Positions 35,248 to 42,689 of a DNA stretch of 64,000 nt are shown piece by piece. Both the position numbers and the translations under genes were made by a program. Source of the stretch: PFJX01 sp964393825 (GTDB taxonomy: Bacteria; Pseudomonadota; Gammaproteobacteria; Burkholderiales; Thiobacillaceae); contig CAYMUY010000018.1 of the NCBI GenBank assembly GCA_964393825.1, positions 1 through 64,000 of the forward strand, in the 5' to 3' direction. Each line of letters opens with the position of its first letter. Position 1 is the stretch's first letter. The notes below the pieces were generated by a model, which worked only from the letters and a program-made list of their open reading frames with translations, ran no database searches and was not told the origin of the DNA.

Positions 35248-35269
35248 GGCGGAGATTCCCTAGGTCTGA

Positions 35270-37705
35270 TCACGCGGGCGGTGCTTGGGCGGGGACGGCA
35301 GCGTGATGGCCGCGCAGGGCCGGGTGGTCGGCCTGTGGCCGGTCGAGATGGTAGCCCTGGGCCAGGTCGACACCCAGAACGGCGAGGAGATTCAGGGTCG
35401 CCTCGTCTTCCACGAATTCCGCCACCGTCGTTTTGCCGAGTCCGCGCGCGACTTCGACCATGCCGCGCACGAAGACCTGGTTGTCGTGATCATGGGGCAA
35501 TTCCCGGATGAACATGCCATCGAGCTTGATGGTGTCGACACGGATGTGCTTGAGGTAGGCAAAGGAGGCGAAGCCGGCGCCGAAGTCGTCCAGGCAGACG
35601 CCACAGCCTGTTTCCTGGAGGGCACTGATGAAGCGTTGCGCGTCGGAAAGATCGGACACTGCCGCGGTTTCGGTGACCTCGATCAACAGGCGGGCGGGGG
35701 GGGCGCCATGCTTGCGCAACAGCGCGGCGATGTAGCCGGGCAGTTCGGGGTCGTCGAAGGAGCGGCCCGAGATGTTGACGGCGATGGCCGGCCCCGCCGG
35801 TTGCGAGGCGATCAGGCGAACCACCTGCTCGACCACCCAGCGGTCGATTTCCAGGATCTTGTTGCTCTTTTCCGCCACCGGGATGAACTGGCCCGGGGCG
35901 ATCAGTTTCCCGGTCTGTTCGTCGCGCAGGCGGATCAGGGCTTCCAGGTGCGAAAGCTGGCGATCGCGGACGTGGTAGACCCCCTGGAAATGCAGTTCGA
36001 ACAGGTTTTCGCTAAGCGCGCGCGCCAGGCGCTCGTTCCAGGAGAGGCGATTGACCATTTCCGGCGCGGTGTCGAGTTCGGCGCGATACAGCCGCCAGGT
36101 GTTCTTGCCGGCCTGCTTGGCCTGGTACATGGCGGCATCGCCACAGGCGACCAGTTCGTCCTGGTCGGACGCGTGCCGGGGATAGAGGGCGATACCGAGG
36201 CTGGAGGAGATGTGCAGCGTGCGTCCCTCGAAGCGGAAGGGGATCGTGGCGGTGGTGCGCACGATGCGCTCCGCCAGGGCCAGGGCCTGGGCCTCATCGG
36301 CAAAGGGCATGAGGATGGCGAACTCGTCGCCACCGAGGCGGAACAGCATTTCGTTCTTGCGGATGAGTCCGGAGACTTCCCCGGCGACCCGGATCAGCAG
36401 GGTGTCGCCGGCGGTGTGGCCGAAGTGGTCGTTGATCGCCTTGAATTCATCGAGATCGAAATACAGCAGGGCGGAGGCACTGTCATGGCGCGCGGACTCG
36501 GCCAGCATGCGCTCCAGTTCGATCTGGAAACGATGACGGTTGTAGAGGCCGGTGAGCGAGTCGCGCTCGGCCAGATAGAGCAGCTGGTCGGCGGTCTGGC
36601 GTTCCCGCGTCACATCCTCGTAGATCCAGAGATGGCCGATGAAGTGGTTGTCGCGCTCGAACACCGGGTAGCTCAGTTGCGTGGCGATGCGGCCGTCCTG
36701 GACCGTGATGTCGATGGCATCACCGGGCTCGCGCGCGGCCAGGATGTTCTCGATATGCCTGGAAAAGTAGTCCGGCTGCAGCAACTGGCAACTGCTGCGC
36801 GCGAAGACCTGGTGCGGCGTCCAGCCCACCAGCTGTTCCGTTTCTGGGAGTTGCCAGAGACGGTTGAAGGCCGGGTTGTGATAGACCACGCGACCGTCGG
36901 CGGCGACGAAGAGGATGCCCAGGTTCATCGCGGAGAGCAGCGCCTGCAGGCGGGCATGCTCCGCTTCCGAGTCGGCCAGATAGGTCTGGGTGCGTTCCTC
37001 CGATTTTCGCAGGGCGTTGATGCGGCTGTGCAATTGCCGCGCCATTTCCTGGAAGGCGGTGGACAGGCGGCCGACTTCGTCGGGCGCGGCGCTGGGCAGG
37101 CGGGCGCTGAAGTCGCCCGCGGCCAGGGCGCGACTGGCCTCGGTCAGCAGTGCCAGGCGGCGGGTCAGCAGGTAGCCGATCAGGGAGAGGGTGAGGAAGG
37201 TCGACAGGACCGCCGCGAGGCCGGCATAAATGCCCTGACGCACGACACGTTCTCGCGCCTGGGCGAGAAAGCCGGTGTCGATGCCGAAACGCAGGCGGCC
37301 GTAGACATTGCCGGCCAGGCCGATCGGGATGGCGGCGTCGTACACCGGATCGTCCACGTTCGGCTCGGAGTCGACCGCGTCCGGTGTTTCTTCGCTACCG
37401 AGGCCGGCACTGGCCAGACGGCGCCCGTCCGGTCCCGTCAGCATCAGGTAGCGATAGGCATTGTTACCGCGCGCTTCTTCGAGGATCTCGTGCAGGGCGG
37501 CGTAGTCGCGCTGCATCAGGGGCGGCGCCAGGGCGGCATTGAGCAGGGGGATCGCGCTTTCCACCCGTAGCCGGGTCTTGCGCAGGAGTTCTTCCTGAGT
37601 CAGATGGATATTGCTGAATACCATGAGGCCGAGGATCAGCGCTTCGACCATCAGGCCGGCCAGGGTGAGCTTGAGCCAGAGAGGGGGGTGCAGGTAGCGC
37701 CGCAT
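35270..37705 (-). CDS. Membrane GGDEF-EAL sensor protein (c-di-GMP turnover)
   Basis: An 811-residue protein. In order: transmembrane helix (about 9-31), periplasmic sensor of roughly 100 residues, second helix (about 137-160), HAMP, a coiled linker, PAS domain, GGDEF domain with FRLGGDEFAIL, and an EAL domain with LEALIRLRD, INISG-like AVNISGRSF, EVTE, DDFGAGFASF and IKLDGMFI, so key phosphodiesterase residues look intact. ATG 37705 is preferred because the in-frame extension to 37837 has weak codon bias and low-complexity residues; that earlier start would however overlap the upstream stop (ATGA). Placed after a PhnD-like binding protein, a plausible ligand-delivery partner. Confidence 0.88.
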   Translation of the reverse strand: MRRYLHPPLWLKLTLAGLMVEALILGLMVFSNIHLTQEELLRKTRLRVESAIPLLNAALAPPLMQRDYAALHEILEEARGNNAYRYLMLTGPDGRRLASAGLGSEETPDAVDSEPNVDDPVYDAAIPIGLAGNVYGRLRFGIDTGFLAQARERVVRQGIYAGLAAVLSTFLTLSLIGYLLTRRLALLTEASRALAAGDFSARLPSAAPDEVGRLSTAFQEMARQLHSRINALRKSEERTQTYLADSEAEHARLQALLSAMNLGILFVAADGRVVYHNPAFNRLWQLPETEQLVGWTPHQVFARSSCQLLQPDYFSRHIENILAAREPGDAIDITVQDGRIATQLSYPVFERDNHFIGHLWIYEDVTRERQTADQLLYLAERDSLTGLYNRHRFQIELERMLAESARHDSASALLYFDLDEFKAINDHFGHTAGDTLLIRVAGEVSGLIRKNEMLFRLGGDEFAILMPFADEAQALALAERIVRTTATIPFRFEGRTLHISSSLGIALYPRHASDQDELVACGDAAMYQAKQAGKNTWRLYRAELDTAPEMVNRLSWNERLARALSENLFELHFQGVYHVRDRQLSHLEALIRLRDEQTGKLIAPGQFIPVAEKSNKILEIDRWVVEQVVRLIASQPAGPAIAVNISGRSFDDPELPGYIAALLRKHGAPPARLLIEVTETAAVSDLSDAQRFISALQETGCGVCLDDFGAGFASFAYLKHIRVDTIKLDGMFIRELPHDHDNQVFVRGMVEVARGLGKTTVAEFVEDEATLNLLAVLGVDLAQGYHLDRPQADHPALRGHHAAVPAQAPPA

Positions 37706-37833
37706 CAATTGCCGTGATTGATGCGTCGGGACGTCGGCGCAGCAAGGGTTTCTTCGCGATGTACGATGCGATGAGAGGCTGGCGGGGGGCGGTGCTGCAT
37801 GATCTTCACGGTCGGGCGGCGGGGTCGGGCGCG

Positions 37834-38673
37834 TCATGGCCCCAGGGCTTTGCGTGTCGCTTTCATGTAGGCATCCGCGCGGGCCATGTATTGCTCGTTG
37901 ACCGGCAGGATGGCGGTGTAACCGATCTGGCGCAGGAACTGCTCCCCCACCGCGCTGCCCGGATAGGCCAGGAGCAGGGATTTCATCCGCTCGGCCTGGG
38001 CGGGGGGCAGGTCCGGCTTGGCCAGGAAGACAAAGGCGGGGATGTCCGCGACATGCTTCATGACCACCACTTTCTCGCGCACTTCGGCCGGCATCTGCAG
38101 TAAACCCTGGCTGGTGGTGACGGCGGCGGCGGCGGTGCCGTTGAGCAGGGAATAGGCGACGCTGACATGGGTGCGATGTTCCAGCACGCGATAGTCGCGG
38201 CCGGCTTCGAGGCCCTGCGCATCGAGATATTGCATGGCTGCGGAGACGGTGATGGCCAGGCGGTCGATCACCGCCAGGGTCTTGCCGCGCAGATCGTTGG
38301 CGCTGGCCAGGGGGCGCGATAGCGGGTAGATCAACAGGGCATCATGGTCCGGAGCGAAATGCGTGAGCGGCTGGTAGCCCGCCTCCAGTTGCGCCAGGCG
38401 GGCGAAATGCGCGGGCGTGATGGTGAGGTCGAAATCGCCGCTCAGGGTGCGTTGCTGGAAGCGGGCGAAATCGGGCGCGCTTTCGAGCCGCACCGGCTGC
38501 CGCAGTTTCTCTTCCAGATAGGCGCGCAGGGGTTCGTAGCGCGTGGCAAGCGTGCGCGCGCTGTGGATCGGCAGGACGCCCAGGGTGAAGGCCGTGGTCG
38601 CCTGGGCGGCCTGGGGCTGAAGTCCCGCCAGCAGGATGAACAACGACACCAGGCCGATGAAGGGCTTTTTCAT
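37834..38673 (-). CDS. PhnD-type periplasmic binding protein
   Basis: A 279-residue secreted solute-binding protein (signal to about residue 25, QAAQA) of the PhnD family: TLGVLPIHSARTLATRYEPLRAYLEEKL, shortened to its first elements here, LTITPAHFARLAQ, and NGTAAAAVTTSQGL. Such proteins bind phosphate, phosphonate or phosphite in ABC transport, but no permease or ATPase lies nearby. Instead it is flanked by argA (ATGA overlap, 38670-38673) and the GGDEF-EAL protein, suggesting it acts as a periplasmic ligand sensor for the latter. Confidence 0.82.
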   Translation of the reverse strand: MKKPFIGLVSLFILLAGLQPQAAQATTAFTLGVLPIHSARTLATRYEPLRAYLEEKLRQPVRLESAPDFARFQQRTLSGDFDLTITPAHFARLAQLEAGYQPLTHFAPDHDALLIYPLSRPLASANDLRGKTLAVIDRLAITVSAAMQYLDAQGLEAGRDYRVLEHRTHVSVAYSLLNGTAAAAVTTSQGLLQMPAEVREKVVVMKHVADIPAFVFLAKPDLPPAQAERMKSLLLAYPGSAVGEQFLRQIGYTAILPVNEQYMARADAYMKATRKALGP

Positions 38674-40010
38674 GTCTCTTCCAGTTGTTTCAACAGCACC
38701 TTGGAGCGGCGTTGCCAGTTGTACATGGCCTGGCGTGGCGCCGGCAGGTCTTCCGGCGTGGCCACGGCGAAGCCGCGCTCGATGAACCAGTGCGTGGTGC
38801 GGGTGGTGAGCACGAACAGCTGGTTCAGGCCGAGTTCGCGCGCCGCTTCCTCGACCGTGGCGAGCAGGGCATCGCCACGGCCGCCGCGCTGGTAGGCCGG
38901 CGCCACCGCCATGCAGGCCATTTCCCCGGCGCCCGCCTCGGGGAAGGGGTAGAGCGCCACGCAGCCGACAATGCGGCCATCGAGTTCGTCGACGAAGAAC
39001 TGCTCGATTTCCTGTTCCAGCCGCTCGCGCGAACGGCGGACCAGGACACCGTCGGCTTCCAGGGGCTCGATCACCGAGAGGATGCCGCCGACGTCGTCGA
39101 TGGTCGCCGGCCTCAGGCTCTCCACCGACTGGCGGGTGACCATGGTGCCGACCCCGGCATGGGTGAACAGCTCCATCAGCACGGCGCCGTCGACGTCGGC
39201 GCTGATCAGATGCACCTTGGCCACGCCCTTCTTGCAGGCATGCGCGGCGTGCGGCAGATACAGCTTCATGTCGCCTTCCGGCAGGTCACGCAACAGTCTG
39301 CCCACCTGCGCGGCGGTGACGCGGTTGATGCGGCGGCCATTGGCGTCGACCGTGTCGCCATGGTCGAGGATGAACACCAGCTTGTCCGCCGCCAGGGCGA
39401 TGGCAGCCTGGGTGGCCACTTCCTCCAGGGTCAGGTTGAACACTTCACCGGTGGGGGAATACCCGATCGGCGAGAGCAGGACGATCTCGCCGGCCGCGAG
39501 ACGGTCACGGATCGGCGCCACCGCGACCTTGCGCACATCGCCGGTGAACAGCAGGTCGACACCGTCGACAATGCCGGCCGGCTGCGCGGTGACGTAGTTG
39601 CCGGAGGCGACGCGGATGTCGGCGCCGGCCATGGGCGTGTTGGGCAGGCCCACGGAGAGCATGCTTTCGATATCCACCCGCACCGAGCCGACCGCGTCCT
39701 TCACGTGTTCGAGGGTGTCGGCATCGGTGACCCTGCGGCCGCGCACGTATTGCGCCTCGCTGCCGATGCGCTCCTCCACCTGCGGCCGCACGCCATGCAC
39801 CAGGACCAGGCGCACGCCGAGGGCGTTGAGCAGGTTGATGTCGTGAACCAGGTCGACGAAATCCTCGCGCAACATGGCTTCGCCGCCGAAGGCCAGAACA
39901 AAAGTCTTGCCGCGAAAAGCGTGGATGTAGGGCGCGGCCGCGCGGAACCACTCGACAAATGCGGTGGCGGCCAGGGTCTTGCTGCCCGCCTCGCCGACTT
40001 TGCTGCCCAT
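38670..40010 (-). CDS. argA: N-acetylglutamate synthase
   Basis: First enzyme of arginine synthesis, acetylating glutamate with acetyl-CoA. The 446-residue protein has the N-terminal amino-acid-kinase-like domain (VEWFRAAAPYIHAFRGKTFVLAFGGEA and VLVHGVRPQVEERI, shown in part) that binds arginine as inhibitor, and a C-terminal GNAT domain (ACMAVAPAYQRGGRGDALLATVE). The layout matches the classical bacterial ArgA. ATG 40010 follows AGGAG. Its stop overlaps the PhnD-like start, placing argA at the head of the c-di-GMP gene group. Confidence 0.94.
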   Translation of the reverse strand: MGSKVGEAGSKTLAATAFVEWFRAAAPYIHAFRGKTFVLAFGGEAMLREDFVDLVHDINLLNALGVRLVLVHGVRPQVEERIGSEAQYVRGRRVTDADTLEHVKDAVGSVRVDIESMLSVGLPNTPMAGADIRVASGNYVTAQPAGIVDGVDLLFTGDVRKVAVAPIRDRLAAGEIVLLSPIGYSPTGEVFNLTLEEVATQAAIALAADKLVFILDHGDTVDANGRRINRVTAAQVGRLLRDLPEGDMKLYLPHAAHACKKGVAKVHLISADVDGAVLMELFTHAGVGTMVTRQSVESLRPATIDDVGGILSVIEPLEADGVLVRRSRERLEQEIEQFFVDELDGRIVGCVALYPFPEAGAGEMACMAVAPAYQRGGRGDALLATVEEAARELGLNQLFVLTTRTTHWFIERGFAVATPEDLPAPRQAMYNWQRRSKVLLKQLEET

Positions 40011-40102
40011 TTCCAACTCCTGATTCGCTGAATACCGGCGATGTTACGGCGGAATGGCGGAAAACTTGAGCGGGTTGGGCGGGACTCCTCGTTCCCGTGG
40101 CG

Positions 40103-40837
40103 TTAACGGAAATCCCCCCAGACCGCATGCATCGCCGCAAGGGCTGCCAATGCCGCCGTTTCGGTGCGCAGCACCCGTGGACCCAGGCGCAGGCCGCGAA
40201 ATCCCGCAGCCTGCGCCAGCTTGCGCTCGCTCGCGTCGAAACCGCCCTCGGGACCCGCGAGCAGGAGGATCGGTGTGGCGGGTGGCGGCAGGTCGCTCAG
40301 GCGGAGATCGCCATCCGGGTCGAGCAGGAACTTCAGCGGTTCGGTATCCGCCGCGATGTCGCGTTGCCAGGCGACGAACTCGCGTATCGCCGCGACCTCC
40401 GGCAGGACGTTGCGGCCGCATTGCTCGCAGGCGGCATTCACCACCCCTTGCCAGTGGCCGCGTCGCTTGACCGCCTTCTCCTCGTTGAGCCGCACCACGC
40501 TGCGTCGCATGGTCAGGGGCTGGATCGAGGTCACCCCCAGTTCCACGGCTTTCTGCAGGGTGTAATCCATCCGCTCCCCACTGGAGATGCCCTGGGCCAG
40601 GTGGATCCGGAGCGGCGATTCGCGGTCCGTTTCATGGCGACGGTCGAGGCGCACCGCTGCCCCCTTGCCGCCCTGGTTTTCAAGGACGCCGTGGTATTCG
40701 GCGCCATCGCCGTTGAACAGGGTCACGGCCTCGCCGGCCCGCAGGCGCAGTACGCCGATCGCGTGACGCGCGACCGCATCCGGCAGCACCACGCGCTGGT
40801 TGGGCGCAAGGGGGAGGTCACAATGGAAGCGCGGCAT
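40103..40837 (-). CDS. rsmE: 16S rRNA m3U1498 methyltransferase RsmE
   Basis: SPOUT-family methyltransferase acting on U1498 of 16S rRNA. The 244-residue protein starts MPRFHCD, and has SGERMDYTLQKAVELGV and the trefoil-knot SAM-binding segments LLLAGPEGGFDASE and LGPRVLRTETAALAAL. ATG 40837 gives the family length. Divergent from the thioredoxin-like gene; 92 bases separate it from argA downstream. Confidence 0.94.
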   Translation of the reverse strand: MPRFHCDLPLAPNQRVVLPDAVARHAIGVLRLRAGEAVTLFNGDGAEYHGVLENQGGKGAAVRLDRRHETDRESPLRIHLAQGISSGERMDYTLQKAVELGVTSIQPLTMRRSVVRLNEEKAVKRRGHWQGVVNAACEQCGRNVLPEVAAIREFVAWQRDIAADTEPLKFLLDPDGDLRLSDLPPPATPILLLAGPEGGFDASERKLAQAAGFRGLRLGPRVLRTETAALAALAAMHAVWGDFR

Positions 40838-40904
40838 GGCAGTCAGGATGGTAACGGGACGGATGGTATTATCAGCCGCACTTGTCCACGACGGAGCCCC
40901 CCTG

Positions 40905-41459
40905 ATGGTGCGAATGGAAACCCCGGTCTGCAATTTCGGCTGGAAGGCCCCCGATTTCAGCCTGCCCGGCGTCGATGGGCGGATTCATGCCCTGAAGGAC
41001 GTGGCCGGCCCGAACGGGCTGCTGGTCATGTTCATCTGTAATCACTGCCCCTATGTGAAGGCGGTAATCGACCGCATCGTGCGCGATGTGGCGGAACTGA
41101 AGACGCTGGGGATCGGCGCCGTCGCGATCATGTCCAACGACCCCGCCGAGTATCCCGAGGACAGCTTCGAGAACATGCAGAAGCTTGCCGCCGACCTCGG
41201 TTTCCCGATGCCCTATCTGCTGGACGCCAGCCAGGAAGTCGCGCGCCGTTATGACGCCGTCTGCACGCCCGATTTCTTCGGCTTCAACCGCGACCTGGAA
41301 CTGCAGTATCGCGGCCGTCTCGACGCCTCGCGCAAGGAAACCGCAGTGGATGCCCGCCGCGATCTGTTCGAGGCCATGAAGCAGGTGGCCGAAACCCAGC
41401 GCGGCCCGGCCGAACAGATACCCAGCATGGGGTGCTCGATCAAATGGAAAAACCAGTAA
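40905..41459 (+). CDS. Thioredoxin-family (AhpC/TSA-like) protein
   Basis: A 184-residue protein with a peroxiredoxin/thioredoxin fold: FGWKAPDFSLPGVDGR, then VMFICNHCPYVKAV with a CNHC pair at the active-site position, and LDASQEVARRYDAVCTPDFFGF with a conserved Cys-Thr-Pro. This is the widespread family annotated as thioredoxin family protein, probably cytoplasmic as no signal is seen. Ribosome site CGGAG lies before ATG 40905. It ends in SMGCSIKWK, which is typical of the family. Confidence 0.85.
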   Translation: MVRMETPVCNFGWKAPDFSLPGVDGRIHALKDVAGPNGLLVMFICNHCPYVKAVIDRIVRDVAELKTLGIGAVAIMSNDPAEYPEDSFENMQKLAADLGFPMPYLLDASQEVARRYDAVCTPDFFGFNRDLELQYRGRLDASRKETAVDARRDLFEAMKQVAETQRGPAEQIPSMGCSIKWKNQ

Positions 41460-41465
41460 TCCGTC

Positions 41466-41530
41466 GGCGGTTGGCAGTACGCAGTCGGCAGAACCGCTTC
41501 GAGAAAACGCTCCGATGACTGCCAACCGCC
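41466..41530. repeat. Inverted repeat spanning the start of the phosphatase gene
   Basis: GGCGGTTGGCAGT (41466-41478) is repeated in inverted form as ACTGCCAACCGCC (41518-41530), directly after the start codon at 41515. A further copy GCCAACCGCCG lies at 41535-41545. The pair could form a 13-bp stem with a 39-base loop that contains the start codon region. Similar GGCAGT-rich repeats occur as dispersed elements; whether these belong to one is unknown. Confidence 0.6.
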
Positions 41531-42339
41531 AGCCGCCAACCGCCGATTTGCTAAACCAGGTCATCGCGGCCGCCCGCGCGGTCGGCCGCGATGAGGTCAT
41601 GCCCCGCTATCTCAAGGTCGCGCACCAGCGCAAGGTGGACGGCAGCCTGCTCACCGAGGCCGATCTCGCCGCGCAGGGCGCCCTGTTCGAGCGCCTGCGC
41701 GCCATTGCGCCTTATCCCATGCTGGGCGAGGAAATGAGCGAACCGGAGCAGCAGGCGGTATGGGAGCGGGGTGAGAACGGCTTCTGGTGCGTCGACCCGA
41801 TCGACGGCACCAGCAACTTCGTCAATGGCCTGCCGTTTTTCGCGGTCTCCGTCGCCCTGGTCCTGGCGGGACGGGCGGTGCTCGGCGTCGTCTACGATCC
41901 CCATGCCGACGAGGCCTTCTACGCCAGCGAAGGGGGGGGCGCCTTCATGAATGGCGAGCCCTTGCCCCTGAAACTGCCGCCGGACGACCTGAATCGCTGC
42001 ATGGCGGGCATCGACCTGAAGCGCATCGACCGCGAACTGGCGGCGAGCCTGGCGCGGGAGCACCCGTTCGCTTCGCAGCGCAACCTGGGGGCCAGCACCC
42101 TGGACTGGTGCTATGTCGCCGCCGGACGCCTGCATATCTATCTCCACGGCGGCCAGAAGATGTGGGATTACGCTGCCGGCTGGCTGATCCTGAAGGAGGC
42201 GGGTGCCGCCGTCAGCGGGCTCGACGGCGCCGACTTCCTGGCCGGCGACCCCTGGTGCCGCTCGGTGCTGGCGGCGCAGACGCCGGCGTTGCTGGCGCAA
42301 TGGCGGGCGTGGGTGGCGGCACACCCGAAAACCGACTGA
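41515..42339 (+). CDS. Inositol-monophosphatase-family phosphatase (possible HisN-type histidinol-phosphatase)
   Basis: A 274-residue Mg2+-dependent phosphatase. Motifs: GEEMSEPEQ (metal-binding Glu), WCVDPIDGTSNFVNG (Asp cluster), and WDYAAGWLILKEAGAA. These are the three IMPase family motifs. Substrate could be inositol phosphate, histidinol phosphate or 3'-phosphoadenylate. The first 11 residues (MTANRQPPTAD) are encoded inside the inverted repeat, so the true start may be later (for example TTG at 41548). Only weak GAGAA is seen before ATG 41515. Confidence 0.85.
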   Translation: MTANRQPPTADLLNQVIAAARAVGRDEVMPRYLKVAHQRKVDGSLLTEADLAAQGALFERLRAIAPYPMLGEEMSEPEQQAVWERGENGFWCVDPIDGTSNFVNGLPFFAVSVALVLAGRAVLGVVYDPHADEAFYASEGGGAFMNGEPLPLKLPPDDLNRCMAGIDLKRIDRELAASLAREHPFASQRNLGASTLDWCYVAAGRLHIYLHGGQKMWDYAAGWLILKEAGAAVSGLDGADFLAGDPWCRSVLAAQTPALLAQWRAWVAAHPKTD

Positions 42340-42404
42340 AACTGGCCATTTTTGCCCGTCAGGCCGATTTTTTCGTCTCACAGCCAAACAGGAGGGCTTC
42401 GTCC

Positions 42405-42467
42405 ATGCCGCGCGAAAAAGGCTGCGAGGGGTGTTGTGCACCGCACCAGAAGCGGCTTCGCGGCTGA
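42405..42467 (+). CDS. 20-codon Cys-rich ORF upstream of tkt
   Basis: ATG 42405 reads MPREKGCEGCCAPHQKRLRG and stops at TGA 42465. AGGAGG (42390-42395) precedes it by 9 bases, a good ribosome site. It holds a C-x2-CC cluster and a basic C-terminus. It lies in the 350-base interval 42340-42689, which has no other gene. Function unknown; leader peptide, small metal-binding peptide or chance ORF are all possible. Confidence 0.3.
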   Translation: MPREKGCEGCCAPHQKRLRG

Positions 42468-42600
42468 TTCCATAAGCGGCCGGGTGCAGCATATAAAAAC
42501 ATTTTAATTTTTCCTGGCCTGTTCCCGCTCCCCCGCTTGAATCAAGGCCGCAAGGCGATGTCCGTGGCGGCGGAAAGGGATTTTCCGGCCGGCTGGGGGC

Positions 42601-42630
42601 TTGCTCTGATTCAAGGGCCTTGCACATAAT
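42601..42630 (+). promoter_or_regulatory. Candidate promoter of the tkt-gap-pgk-pyk-fba cluster
   Basis: TTGCTC (42601-42606), 18-bp spacer, CATAAT (42625-42630), with the tkt start at 42690. Just upstream are two short segments containing TTGAATCAA (from 42536) and GATTCAAGG, the kind of TTGAA/TTCAA half sites a LysR regulator such as CbbR might use, though no regulator gene is in the window. Confidence 0.4.
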
Positions 42631-42689
42631 CTAAGCTTTCCGCCCAGTCTGGGCGTTGATAGCGGTTTTTTTCTTGAGGAATCAAAAAC

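Noticed and set aside
42536..42622. CbbR binding site ahead of tkt
   Set aside because: TTGAA/TTCAA half sites are visible but do not form the full T-N11-A LysR pattern clearly, and no cbbR gene is in the window; mentioned only in the promoter note.
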